Below the pieces are notes generated by a model. That model worked only from the letters and a program-made list of their open reading frames with translations. It did no database searches and was not told where the DNA came from. Below are positions 47,075 to 55,726 of a stretch of DNA of 64,000 nt, piece by piece. Origin of the DNA: Catenuloplanes niger (GTDB taxonomy: Bacteria; Actinomycetota; Actinomycetes; Mycobacteriales; Micromonosporaceae); NCBI RefSeq assembly GCF_031458255.1, contig NZ_JAVDYC010000001.1:7302501-7366500 (forward strand), in the 5' to 3' direction. How positions within the stretch are numbered: the first letter of the stretch is position 1; each line of letters starts with the position of its first letter. The position numbers and the translations under genes were made by a program.

Positions 47075-47863
47075 GTGACCGGCACCATCGACGCGCGGTT
47101 GGCCGCCGTCTACCGCTACGAGATCCTGGACACCCCCCGGGACGGCACGTTCGAAGGATTCGCGCGGGTCGCCGCACGCCAGTTCCGCGTGCCGATCGCG
47201 ACCGTGACCATCGTGGACGCCGACCGGGTCTGGTTCGCGGCCGCGGAGGGCCTCCCCGGCGTCGCGCAGATCGGCACCGAGCCGGGTCTGTGCGCGTCCG
47301 CGGTGCTGCGCGCCGGGCCGTACGTGGTGAACGACGCGCTGGTCGACCCGCGCACGATGGACCACCCGCTGGTCCGCGGCGAACTCGGCCTGCGCTTCTA
47401 CGCCGCCGCGCCGATCACCACCCGCGACGGTCACCGGCTCGGCACGGTCAACGTCATCGACTCCGCGCCCCGCGACGTCACCGAGGACGAGACCACGCTG
47501 CTCACCGACCTGGCCGGCCTGGTCGCCCAGCACCTCGAACTGCGCCTGGCCACGCTGCTCGCGGTCCGCGCGGAACAGGCCCTGCGCCACGACGCGGATG
47601 CCCGCGCCACCGCCTCCGCCGCGCTGGTCAACCGCATGCGCGCGGCCGGCGCCGCCCAGCGCGACGCCGGCCTGCTCCCGCAGTCCTGCCAGCTCGGCGG
47701 CCTCGGTGGCTGCACCGCGCCGGCCGAGCTCAAGGTCGCGGACACCTGGGGCGACCACGCCTGGGGCTGCCCGGCGCACGTCGAGGAGGTCCTCACGCAC
47801 GCCTCCTCGGTCTTCCTGGCCAGTCAGGAACTCAACGGCCTGGCCGGTTACCGCGCCCGCTGA
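47075..47863 (+). CDS. GAF-domain signalling protein
   Basis: 262 residues from GTG 47075 (GGAGAGGAG upstream). The GAF domain spans residues ~15-165 (AARQFRVPIATVTIVDADRV, FYAAAPITTRDGHRLGTVNV). A C-terminal ~90-residue tail has three Cys/His-containing segments (PQSCQLGGLGGCTAP, WGCPAHVEEV) that may bind metal. There is no output domain, so it may act by protein contact. Ligand unknown. Confidence 0.78.
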   Translation: MTGTIDARLAAVYRYEILDTPRDGTFEGFARVAARQFRVPIATVTIVDADRVWFAAAEGLPGVAQIGTEPGLCASAVLRAGPYVVNDALVDPRTMDHPLVRGELGLRFYAAAPITTRDGHRLGTVNVIDSAPRDVTEDETTLLTDLAGLVAQHLELRLATLLAVRAEQALRHDADARATASAALVNRMRAAGAAQRDAGLLPQSCQLGGLGGCTAPAELKVADTWGDHAWGCPAHVEEVLTHASSVFLASQELNGLAGYRAR

Positions 47864-47900
47864 CCCCCGCCGGCTCCCCTCGGCCGCCGGGCGGGGCCGC

Positions 47901-48917
47901 TCACGGCATCCAGGCGGTCGCGAAGACCACGAAGTCGGTGGCGGCCACCGCGTCGGTCAGCACGAAGGCGAGGCTGAGCAGCCCCAGCGCGATCAGGCCC
48001 GCGCGGGTGCGCCGCGTCGTCACCGCCGGATCGGTCATCGCCCGGACCCGGCCCAGCGCGTGACCGGGCCGCGACCCGTGCATGCCGGCCACCCCCGGCG
48101 TCTGCGGTCCGCGTGCCCCGCCCGGCCCGGCGAGCGCGTGCGCGGCCGCGTCGCCCGCCGCGCCGGCCGTGCGGTCGTGGCGCGGCCCGGTGGCCGGGAC
48201 CGCGGCAGCGACGGGACGGTCGAGCGTGGCGAGCGCGGCCTTGGCGACGCTGCGGGCCGTGAGGTGGCGGTCGCCCACCTCGGTCGCGGCCTCCTCGTCG
48301 GCCCAGCGCTCGACCAGGTAGGAGACGGCGTCGCGGGCCGGCAGCAGGATCGGGTTGAGGGCGGCCGCGGTGGAGGCCATGGCGATCAGCCGGTGGTGCC
48401 GGCGGGCCAGGTGCGCGCGTTCGTGGGCGAGGACGACGCGGCGTTCGTCCGCGGTGAGCAGACGGATCATGCCGGTGGTCAGCAGGACGTGGCCGGGCCG
48501 GCCGGGGATCGCGACCGCGAACGGGGCGGCCCAGTCGGCGACGACCACGCCGTCGTCGCCGGGACGGCCGGCCGCGCGGAGGCCGCGGTGGACGGCGTCC
48601 CGGCGGCGCACGTCCACGCCGTAGCGGACCAGGGCGATCATCAGCAGCACGACCGCGGTGATCGCGACCACGTCCGGGACCGGTTCGGGGAGCCGGGGAC
48701 GCCCGGGCTCGTTGCGGGCGACCAGCGGCGGCGGCAGGCGGTCGAGCAGCGTGGCGACCAGCAGGATCAGCGACGCGGTCGAGGTCACGGCCGCGATCAG
48801 CGCGGCACGGGCCAGCGCGCGGGCCGCGGCGGCGGGGGCGGATCCGGCCGCGATCGGCCGGGCCAGCAGCGCGAGTGCGGCGGACAGCACGATCGGGACG
48901 TAGACCCACACGGTCAC
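47901..48917 (-). CDS. M56-family (BlaR1-like) membrane metallopeptidase
   Basis: 338 residues from GTG 48917. Three N-terminal membrane helices, then the gluzincin site LAHERAHLARRHHR (HExxH) near residue 165 and a downstream Glu-rich helix (RWADEEAATEVGDR), and a last membrane helix near the C-terminus. It has no penicillin-sensing domain, so the signal is unknown. It overlaps the BlaI-like gene by 4 bp; in such pairs the protease triggers loss of the repressor. Confidence 0.87.
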   Translation of the reverse strand: MTVWVYVPIVLSAALALLARPIAAGSAPAAAARALARAALIAAVTSTASLILLVATLLDRLPPPLVARNEPGRPRLPEPVPDVVAITAVVLLMIALVRYGVDVRRRDAVHRGLRAAGRPGDDGVVVADWAAPFAVAIPGRPGHVLLTTGMIRLLTADERRVVLAHERAHLARRHHRLIAMASTAAALNPILLPARDAVSYLVERWADEEAATEVGDRHLTARSVAKAALATLDRPVAAAVPATGPRHDRTAGAAGDAAAHALAGPGGARGPQTPGVAGMHGSRPGHALGRVRAMTDPAVTTRRTRAGLIALGLLSLAFVLTDAVAATDFVVFATAWMP

Positions 48918-49279
48918 GGGCGGCCCGCCTCCAGGAACGCGCGCAGCGCCGCCGCGTCCGCGTCGTCGAGCGTGGCCGCGAACTGCTGCAACACCCGTTC
49001 CCGGTCCGGCCGGCCGGCCAGCGTGGCGCGCATCGCCTCGGCGGCGAACGCGGCCTCGTCCTTGACGGGCCAGTAGACGTGCCCGCGCCCTTCCGGCCGC
49101 CGCATCAGCCGGCCCTTGTCCTGGAGCCGGCCCAGGATGGTGAGCACCGTGTTGTACGCCAGCGTGCCGCCCAGCGCGGCCTGCACCTCGGACGGTGTCA
49201 GCGCACGGTCGGCCGCCCAGAGCGCGGCCATCACCTCCGCCTCCAGCGCACCCGGTGCCCGTCGTCCCGCACCGCTCAC
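48914..49279 (-). CDS. BlaI/MecI/CopY-family repressor
   Basis: 121 residues. Winged helix: LEAEVMAALWAADRALTPSE, VQAALGGTLAYNTVLTILGR, LQDKGRLMRRPEGRGHVYWP. The C-terminal dimerisation helix includes FAATLDDADAAALRAFLE. First gene of the repressor-protease operon and likely autoregulated. The resistance or envelope genes it controls are not evident here. Confidence 0.9.
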   Translation of the reverse strand: MSGAGRRAPGALEAEVMAALWAADRALTPSEVQAALGGTLAYNTVLTILGRLQDKGRLMRRPEGRGHVYWPVKDEAAFAAEAMRATLAGRPDRERVLQQFAATLDDADAAALRAFLEAGRP

Positions 49280-49301
49280 CGCACACCTCCCCAGGTTTCC
49301 G

Positions 49302-50504
49302 TCACTGTAGCGCCGCGCGCCGCCGGTGCAGGAAGGCCCGGGCCGGGCCGTTCCCCGTGCGCGCGATCGCCTCGTCGTAGGCCGCGACCGCCTCCGCCGC
49401 GCGCCCGAGACGGCGCAGCAGGTCGGCCCGGGCCGCGTGGAACGGCTGGTAGTCGTGCAGCGGCAACGCGTCGACCAGCGCGAGCGCGGCCGCGGGGCCG
49501 TGCACCTCGGCGACCGCGATCGCGCGGTTCAGCTCCGCGACCGGGCCGGGCGCGACGACCAGCAGCTGGTCGTAGAGCGTCACCACCTGCGCCCAGTCCG
49601 TCTCGGCCGCGGTGTGCACCGCGTTGATCGCGGCCTGGATCTGGTACGGCCCCGGCCGCCCGGCGCGCAGGCAGGCCCGCACCAGGTCGTGGCCCTCGGC
49701 GACCAGCGCGGCGTCCCAGAGTGCCCGGTCCTGGTCGGCGAGCAGCACGAGGTCGCCGTCCGCGTCGACGCGCGCGGGCCGGCGGGCCTCGGCGAGCAGC
49801 ATCAGCGCGAGCAGCCCGGTCGCCTCCGGCTCGTCCGGCATCAGGTGCACCAGCAGCCGGCCGAGCCGGATCGCCTCGGCCGCGAGGTCGTCCCGGGTGA
49901 GCGCGTCCCCGGCGGTGGCGGTGTGCCCCTCGTTGAAGATCAGGTAGATCGCCGCGAGCACCGCCGCCAGCCGTTCCGGCAGCTCGTCGCCGGCCGGGAT
50001 CCGGTACGGGATGCGCGCGTCCCTGATCTTCGCCTTCGCCCGCACCAGGCGCTGCGCCATGGTCGGCTCCGGCACCAGGAACGCGCGGGCGATCTCGCCG
50101 GTGCCCAGCCCGCCGAGCAGCCGCAGCGTGAGTGCCACCCGGGCCGGCAGGAGCAGCGCCGGGTGGCAGCAGGTGAAGATCAGCCGGAGCCGGTCGTCGC
50201 CGTAGTCGTCGCCGGGTGACGGCGCGCCGGACGGGGCCGGCTCGGACGAGGCCAGCAGCGCCAGCTTGTCCCGGCCGACCGCCTCGCGCCGCAGCCGGTC
50301 GACGGCCCGGTTCCGCGCGGCCGTGATGATCCAGCCGGCCGGGCTGGGCGGCGGCCCGTGCGTGGTCCAGCGCCGTGCCGCCGCCGCGAACGCGTCCTGC
50401 ACCACGTCCTCGGCCAGGTCCAGATCGCCGTAGGCGCGGGTGAGCACGGAGACGGCCCGCCCGTACTCCGCCCGGTAGATCGCGTCGAGTTCGCTCGCCC
50501 TCAC
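49302..50504 (-). CDS. ECF42-type RNA polymerase sigma factor (copy 1)
   Basis: 400 residues, GTG start. Regions 2 and 4 occupy residues 1-165 ([40 protein letters not shown]). The C-terminal ~230 residues are a TPR-like extension with the signature [10 protein letters not shown] and [20 protein letters not shown]. This architecture is the ECF42 group, whose extension is needed for activity and whose genes neighbour DGPF/YCII proteins, as here (58 bp after one). No anti-sigma gene is seen. Confidence 0.9.
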   Translation of the reverse strand: MRASELDAIYRAEYGRAVSVLTRAYGDLDLAEDVVQDAFAAAARRWTTHGPPPSPAGWIITAARNRAVDRLRREAVGRDKLALLASSEPAPSGAPSPGDDYGDDRLRLIFTCCHPALLLPARVALTLRLLGGLGTGEIARAFLVPEPTMAQRLVRAKAKIRDARIPYRIPAGDELPERLAAVLAAIYLIFNEGHTATAGDALTRDDLAAEAIRLGRLLVHLMPDEPEATGLLALMLLAEARRPARVDADGDLVLLADQDRALWDAALVAEGHDLVRACLRAGRPGPYQIQAAINAVHTAAETDWAQVVTLYDQLLVVAPGPVAELNRAIAVAEVHGPAAALALVDALPLHDYQPFHAARADLLRRLGRAAEAVAAYDEAIARTGNGPARAFLHRRRAALQ

Positions 50505-50562
50505 CGGGCCGACCCTGCCATCCCCGCCTGGGAGATTCCTGCCGGTGCCGGCGTGGCCGGGG

Positions 50563-50895
50563 TCACGACCAGTGGAACGCGCGCACCTCGATCGGCAGGC
50601 CCATGACCGAGGCCAGGCGCTTGGTCCAGTGCAGCGCGGTGTCCAGGTCCGGCACGTCGATGACGGTGATCCCGCCGAGGTGTTCCTTGCCCTCGACGTA
50701 CGGCCCGTCGGTGATCATCGTGTCGCGCACGACGGTCGCGGACTCCGGCGCGGTGAGGCCGCCGCCGAAGACCCAGATGCCGGCCTCGCGCATGGCGTCC
50801 CGGATCGCGCCGACCTCCCGCATGATCGGTTCGAGGATCTCCGGCTCCGGCGCGGGACCGTCCGGCTGTTCGATGCTGAGCAGGTACTTCGGCAT
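50563..50895 (-). CDS. DGPF/YCII-related protein (copy 1)
   Basis: 110 residues from ATG 50895 with GGAGGACGAC upstream. YCII/DGPF fold: [40 protein letters not shown] (the DGPF-like motif as DGPY), [20 protein letters not shown]. Biochemical role unknown. It precedes an ECF42 sigma factor, the usual partner. Confidence 0.88.
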   Translation of the reverse strand: MPKYLLSIEQPDGPAPEPEILEPIMREVGAIRDAMREAGIWVFGGGLTAPESATVVRDTMITDGPYVEGKEHLGGITVIDVPDLDTALHWTKRLASVMGLPIEVRAFHWS

Positions 50896-50909
50896 GTCGT
50901 CCTCCGACG

Positions 50910-50940
50910 GTTCGTGGGTGCTTCCACCACCTACACGAAC
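50910..50940. promoter_or_regulatory. Inverted repeat before DGPF copy 1
   Basis: GTTCGTG (50910-50916) and CACGAAC (50934-50940) with an inner GGTG/CACC pairing, 15 bp upstream of the gene. Candidate operator or leader hairpin. Confidence 0.45.
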
Positions 50941-50986
50941 GAGCGGGGCCCCGATCGACACGCGGCCCGGAAAAAGCCGGAAAAAA

Positions 50987-51016
50987 GATGGGGCCGCCCC
51001 GGAGGGCGGCCCCATC
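50987..51016 (-). terminator. Intrinsic terminator of the DUF2752-RDD operon
   Basis: Perfect 13-bp stem GATGGGGCCGCCC / GGGCGGCCCCATC, loop CGGA as read on the plus strand. Read on the minus strand it is followed directly by TTTTTTCCGGCTTTTT, a true T-tract. It lies 8 bp after the RDD gene stop. Confidence 0.9.
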
Positions 51017-51023
51017 GGGAAGA

Positions 51024-51764
51024 TCAGCGCGCCGAGACGACGACCGTCTTCATGATCTTGTCAGCGAAGGTCTGGTTCTTGTCGTCCCAGATCGGCCACA
51101 GGTAACCGATGTAGCACGGGAAGCTGTCCAGGATGTGCACGATGCCGCGGACGAAGACGAGCAGCGGGCCGATCGGCTGGCCGTCGTTCTCGCTGATCAG
51201 CTTGATGCCGAGCGCCTTCTTGCCCCAGCTCTGACCGGTCTTGCCCTGCAGCCAGATCTGGTTGTAGATGCCGAGCAGACCGCCGAGCGCGAGGAAGATG
51301 AAGTACAGCGCGTTGGGCGTGGTCGGGGTCGCAACGCCGGTGGTCGGGTCGACCTGGGTGGAGAACGAGCCGCCGAGGATCACGGCCAGGATCGAGAACG
51401 GCGCGACGACCAGGCCGTCGACCAGCGTGGCGCCGACCCGGTGGAACCAGCTCGCGTACTCCTGCGGCGCGCCGTAACCGCCGCCGTAGCCGCCACCGCC
51501 CTGCGGGGTGCCGTACGCGGGCTGACCGTACGCCGGCGACTGCGGCTGCCCGTACGACTGCGGCTGCTGCCCGTAGGACGGCTGCTGCGGCTGCCCGTAC
51601 GACTGCGGCTGCTGCCCGTAGGACGGCTGCTGCGGCTGACCGTACGACGGCTGCTGCGGCTGCTGCCCGTACGACGGCGGCTGCTGCCCGTAGCCCGGCT
51701 GCTGGCCCTGGCCGTAGTTGGGCTGCTGCCCGTACGGCTGGCCCTGGTTCGGCGGGTATGTCAC
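51024..51764 (-). CDS. RDD-family membrane protein with Q/Y/P/G-rich N-terminus
   Basis: 246 residues. Residues ~1-100 are repeats of PSYGQQPQ type (encoded by a degenerate tandem repeat at ~51540-51740), cytoplasmic and disordered. The RDD domain follows ([20 protein letters not shown] with the Arg and Asp, [20 protein letters not shown]), with three membrane helices. RDD proteins are poorly characterised; some are ion transporters. It is 18 bp after the DUF2752 gene and ends at a strong terminator. Confidence 0.87.
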   Translation of the reverse strand: MTYPPNQGQPYGQQPNYGQGQQPGYGQQPPSYGQQPQQPSYGQPQQPSYGQQPQSYGQPQQPSYGQQPQSYGQPQSPAYGQPAYGTPQGGGGYGGGYGAPQEYASWFHRVGATLVDGLVVAPFSILAVILGGSFSTQVDPTTGVATPTTPNALYFIFLALGGLLGIYNQIWLQGKTGQSWGKKALGIKLISENDGQPIGPLLVFVRGIVHILDSFPCYIGYLWPIWDDKNQTFADKIMKTVVVSAR

Positions 51765-51782
51765 GTGAAGCTCCTTGAAGGA

Positions 51783-52193
51783 TCAGCTCAGAACGAGCCG
51801 GTTCAGTTGGAACACCCAGCTCGCCACGGCGAGGAGAGCGGCACTCGCCCCCAGCCACCGTCGCGCGGCGCCCCCGATGGGCCGCGGCGCCGCCATGATC
51901 CCTGCGGCCCGCAGTGCCAGCAACGGCACCACGGAGATCGCGAGCGCCGCCAGGGCCAGAACGCCCGGGTTGGCGGCGGCCGCGCCGGCCACGTCACCGT
52001 GGACCAGCGCGACGGAGGCGGTCGTCAGACCGCAGAACGGGCAGGGCACGCCGGTCACCGTGTAGAGCGGGCACGGCGCACCCAACCCGGTCGCGGAGGT
52101 GAACATGGGCCACCCGGCCGCCGCGACGCCGGCGGCGAGGCCGACGAGGCCGAGCCGTTCCGGTACCGAGACATACCGCGCTTTCACGTTCAT
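51783..52193 (-). CDS. DUF2752 membrane protein
   Basis: 136 residues, three membrane helices. The family motif VTGVPCPFCGLTTASVALVH is intact. Function unknown. First gene of a two-gene operon with the RDD protein; this pairing is common in actinobacteria. Confidence 0.87.
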   Translation of the reverse strand: MNVKARYVSVPERLGLVGLAAGVAAAGWPMFTSATGLGAPCPLYTVTGVPCPFCGLTTASVALVHGDVAGAAAANPGVLALAALAISVVPLLALRAAGIMAAPRPIGGAARRWLGASAALLAVASWVFQLNRLVLS

Positions 52194-52271
52194 CCGTCCT
52201 GCTCAGGTGGAAGGGGCGACTGATAGTAGGACAACGATCACTGCATCGGCCACCCCATACACCTGGTGAGG

Positions 52272-53696
52272 TCAGGGTGTCCGCCACAGCCACTGCTGGT
52301 TGGCCCCACCATTACAGCCGTACTGCGCAAGTCTCGCGCCGTCCGAGGTCGAGGCACTGATCACATCGAGGCAGCGGCCGCTGTGCCGGGCCACCAGCCG
52401 CACATAGCCGGAGCCGGCGTCCTGCACCTGCCACTGCTGATTCGTGCCGAGCCCGCACGCGTACTGGATGACCCGGGCGCCGTCCGCGGTGTTGCCGGAC
52501 GTGACGTCCAGGCAGCGCGCGCTGTGCCGGGCCTGGAGCTGCACGTACCCGTTGCCCAGCGGCTTGAGGAAGAACTGCTGGTTGTGCCCGGTGCCGCAGG
52601 CGTACTGCACGGCCTCCGCGTTGTTCGCCGAACTGCCGTTCACCACGTCCACGCACCTGCCGGAGTGCCGTGCGGCGAGGGTGACGTAACCGGACGTGAG
52701 CCCGGACACGGTGCCGGCGGCCGCGTCGATCGACAGCTCCGGGTAGTAGGACAGGCTCATCGTGGTCGAGGACGGGAACGAGACCGGCAGCCACACGTAC
52801 TGCGAGTCGTTGACCGTGCCGCCGATCGAGTTGCCCCAGCGGTCGCCCAGGTACAGGAACGCGTTGCCGACCGGCAGCACGAACGTGCTCTGCGACCCGA
52901 ACGTCACGCTGTCGCCCACGTTCTGCCAGGCGCTCCACGTACCCGTGATGGAGGTGGCCGTGGAGTACCTGGCCTGGTTCGGGTTCCAGCCGGTGGCGCC
53001 GGAGGTGAGCATGAAGTAGACGCCGTTGCGCTTGAACAGCGCCGGTGCCTCGCGGTGGTCGCCCGGCCAGGAACGCACCAGCGCGGCCGTGTTCGTGTAG
53101 TCCGCGGTCAGCCGGTAGACGTGCAGGTCGTAGTTCTCGTTCGCCGCCGAGATCATGTAGCCGGTGCCGTCGGTGTCCACGAACGCGGTGATGTCCCGGG
53201 ACATGTGCTGGCCGAGCGGCCGGAAGCTGCCGCGGTAGGTGTAGTCGCCGTCGACCGTGGCGGAGACCGCGACGGCCGCGCGCGCCTCGCCGTAGTCGAC
53301 GCCGTTCTCCTTGTGCATCCACATCACGAACTGGCCGGTGCTCGCGTTGTAGATCACCTTGGGTCGTTCGATGTTCGCGACCTGCAGCTCCGCGGCCGAC
53401 GACTGGGTCAGCACGTCGTTGCGGAACTCCCAGGTGCGCAGATCCGTGGAGCGGTAGACCGAGACGGCCCGGAACGTGTTGTTCGCGTTCCGGTTCTCGC
53501 CGAACCAGTAGTAGTAGGAGCCGTGCTTGAGGATGCCGCCGCCGTGCGCGTGCACGGGGTTGCCGGCGGTGTCGCGGAACTGCACCGCGTTGGTGACCGT
53601 GACGGGGGCGGCCGAGGCGGGAGCGACGGGAGCGAGGAGCGCCGCCGACGCGGCGAGAACCGCGAGAGCAGCGAGGGTACGGGTACGGGCGGACAC
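52272..53696 (-). CDS. Secreted GH43-like galactanase with ricin-type lectin domain
   Basis: 474 residues from GTG 53696 (GGAGG upstream). Signal peptide (LAALAVLAASAALLAPVAPA). The five-bladed propeller has HAHGGGILKHGSYYYWFGEN, NIERPKVIYNASTGQFVMWM and REAPALFKRNGVYFMLTSGA, typical of the GH43 exo-beta-1,3-galactanase type. The C-terminus is a beta-trefoil with three Q-x-W repeats (ARHSGRCVDVVNGSSANNAE, NQQWQVQDAGSGYVRL, NQQWLWRT). It is 19 bp downstream of the DUF2264 gene, in the same operon. Confidence 0.87.
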   Translation of the reverse strand: MSARTRTLAALAVLAASAALLAPVAPASAAPVTVTNAVQFRDTAGNPVHAHGGGILKHGSYYYWFGENRNANNTFRAVSVYRSTDLRTWEFRNDVLTQSSAAELQVANIERPKVIYNASTGQFVMWMHKENGVDYGEARAAVAVSATVDGDYTYRGSFRPLGQHMSRDITAFVDTDGTGYMISAANENYDLHVYRLTADYTNTAALVRSWPGDHREAPALFKRNGVYFMLTSGATGWNPNQARYSTATSITGTWSAWQNVGDSVTFGSQSTFVLPVGNAFLYLGDRWGNSIGGTVNDSQYVWLPVSFPSSTTMSLSYYPELSIDAAAGTVSGLTSGYVTLAARHSGRCVDVVNGSSANNAEAVQYACGTGHNQQFFLKPLGNGYVQLQARHSARCLDVTSGNTADGARVIQYACGLGTNQQWQVQDAGSGYVRLVARHSGRCLDVISASTSDGARLAQYGCNGGANQQWLWRTP

Positions 53697-53715
53697 GCCG
53701 ACCTCCAAGTGGGCG

Positions 53716-55650
53716 TCATGGGACGGTCGGATCCCAGGTGATGGACGGCCCGCCGCCCGGTGGCGGACGGCGGGAGTATCGGGGGGCGTCGCCGAGGCGC
53801 ACGCGGATCTCCTCCCCGTCCGCGAAGACCGCCACCACCTCGTCCCCGTCGTGGGTGACCCGCACGTCGGCGCCGGGCCGGCCGGTGGAGAGCGTGACCA
53901 GGGCGGCGAAGTACGCGGTCCCGGCGAGCGGCGCCGCGGTCAGGTAGGGAGTGGCCGACCGGTTCCCGAACGCGTTCGCCCCGGACATCCGCTGCACGCC
54001 CGCGGCCGACCAGCCCAGCAGCCCCACCACCCGGCTGGTCGGCCCGTCCGGGCCGGTGACCTCGGCGGTGCGTTCGTGCGCGCGTCCCGCGGGGGTCTCC
54101 GCGCCCGCGATCGCGAACCCGCCGGTCCGCGGCATCCACCCGGCCGGCCCGGTGATCCGCTCGATCCGCAGCTCGCCCGCGTCCCGGTGCAGCACGCTCG
54201 CGGTCTCCACCCGCACGTCGCCGTCCGTGTAGTACGACGCGGCGAACCGGTCCGCGCACCCGATCCGGTGGATGCGCCGCCGCCGGGTCACCGCGCCGCC
54301 GCCCGGCGGCACCAGCCCGGTGTGGCCGTCCACGTCCGCCTCCCACGCGCGCGCCTCGGTCTCCGGCGCGGTGTGCGTGCTGTACCCGATCTTGGCGTAG
54401 TGCGGGTCGTCCCGCTCCGGGTCGTCGCCCAGCTCGGCCGGCACCTTGATGTGGTCGCTGCCGTGGTTGTAGAGCCGCACCACGCCGTCCGCCCGGGTGC
54501 CGTGCAGCAGCCAGCCCGGCGCCGGCAGCGTCCGGGTGAAGTCGCCGCGTTCGACCGCGGCCGGCTCCTCGGTCGCGGTCCACACCGGATGGTCCGCCGG
54601 CAACAGCAACCCCACGAAACCCTTGGCCGCCCAGTACGGCGAGGCCGGACCGGAGTACGGCTGCGTGATCGGTAGGAACTGGCCGTGGTACCCGAGCCGC
54701 AGCAGCCCGGCCTCGTCCGGCGCGCCGCGGTCCGCGAAGTAGCGCAGCGTGCCGGACGCGAGCCGCCGTGTCTCGCCGGGCGGCAGCGGTGTGGCGTCCG
54801 CGAGCGCGCCGGTCCAGAGCGCGGCCGCGGCCGCGTACCGGTAGGTCAGCGACCGGCCCTGGTGCATCGGTGCGCCGTCGGCGCCGAACATCAGCCGGAA
54901 GTCGTCGAGGAACGCGTGCAGCCGCTCCCGGTAGCGCGCCACCCGGTCGCTGCCGGCCGCGCCCGGCATGCGGGCCCAGAGCAGCGGGTAGAGGTGCATG
55001 GCCCAGCCGGTGTAGTGGTCGTAGTGCTGGCCGGCGCCGTCCGAGTACCAGCCGCCGCCCCGGTACCAGTCCTCGATCGCGTCCAGGCCGCCGTCGATCT
55101 CCTTCTGCCGGAAGCGGCCGCCGGTGTCCGCCAGGAACTGCTCGACGATCACCTGGAACAGCAGCCAGTTGCACGGCCACGGGCGCTTGCCGACGATCTG
55201 CTCCAGCCAGCGGTGCACCGACCGCTGGGTGTCGTGGCCGAGCCGGTCCCACAGCCAGGGGCGGGTCTCGGCCAGCATCAGCGCGACGGACGCCGCCTCC
55301 ACGATCGGCTGCGAGTAGTCCTCGATCGGCGGCCAGGCGTACCGGTGGCGCGGATCCGTCCCGGCGGCCAGGCCCTCGGCGTACCGCTCGATCAGGGTCC
55401 GGGCTCTGGGGGTCTGTCCCCGTTCGCCGGCGATGCGCGCGCCGGCCAGCAGGAACGTGCGGGCGAACCCCTCGAAGCCGTCCGACTCGACGCCGGCCCA
55501 GCTGGTCCGGCCGGGCAGCCGGAACTGGGCGAAACCGGGCACCGCGAACGGGACGACGGACTCCAGCAGGTGGTCGGCCATCGCCTCCCAGTGCGCGCGT
55601 GTCCAGCCGGTGTACGGCGAGCGGGTCCGGTCTTCCGCGGGGAGGTCCAC
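53716..55650 (-). CDS. DUF2264 family protein
   Basis: 644 residues, no signal peptide, GTG start. The N-terminal ~360 residues form an (alpha/alpha) barrel-like region (SPYTGWTRAHWEAMADHLLE, DYSQPIVEAASVALMLAETR, WYSDGAGQHYDHYTGWAMHL) and the rest is beta-rich, as in polysaccharide-active enzymes. DUF2264 activity is not established to my knowledge. In operon with a galactanase and divergent from a ROK regulator, it is a candidate cytoplasmic sugar-acid or oligosaccharide enzyme. A predicted leaderless promoter precedes it. Confidence 0.85.
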   Translation of the reverse strand: MDLPAEDRTRSPYTGWTRAHWEAMADHLLESVVPFAVPGFAQFRLPGRTSWAGVESDGFEGFARTFLLAGARIAGERGQTPRARTLIERYAEGLAAGTDPRHRYAWPPIEDYSQPIVEAASVALMLAETRPWLWDRLGHDTQRSVHRWLEQIVGKRPWPCNWLLFQVIVEQFLADTGGRFRQKEIDGGLDAIEDWYRGGGWYSDGAGQHYDHYTGWAMHLYPLLWARMPGAAGSDRVARYRERLHAFLDDFRLMFGADGAPMHQGRSLTYRYAAAAALWTGALADATPLPPGETRRLASGTLRYFADRGAPDEAGLLRLGYHGQFLPITQPYSGPASPYWAAKGFVGLLLPADHPVWTATEEPAAVERGDFTRTLPAPGWLLHGTRADGVVRLYNHGSDHIKVPAELGDDPERDDPHYAKIGYSTHTAPETEARAWEADVDGHTGLVPPGGGAVTRRRRIHRIGCADRFAASYYTDGDVRVETASVLHRDAGELRIERITGPAGWMPRTGGFAIAGAETPAGRAHERTAEVTGPDGPTSRVVGLLGWSAAGVQRMSGANAFGNRSATPYLTAAPLAGTAYFAALVTLSTGRPGADVRVTHDGDEVVAVFADGEEIRVRLGDAPRYSRRPPPGGGPSITWDPTVP

Positions 55651-55656
55651 GACCGC

Positions 55657-55718
55657 ACCTTAGTTCTCACGTCCGAAACACTTCAATGCTTGACGAATGA
55701 AAGTCCATTGATTAGCGT
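55657..55718. promoter_or_regulatory. Divergent promoters, DUF2264 operon / ROK gene
   Basis: Minus strand: -35 TTGAAG (55686-55681), 18 bp, -10 TAAGGT (55662-55657), then 6 nt to GTG. Plus strand: -35 TTGACG (55690-55695), 17 bp, -10 TAGCGT (55713-55718), then 8 nt to ATG. Both transcripts should be leaderless or nearly so. The -35 boxes are only 3 bp apart, so one bound regulator could block both. Confidence 0.6.
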
Positions 55719-55726
55719 GCCCGTCT

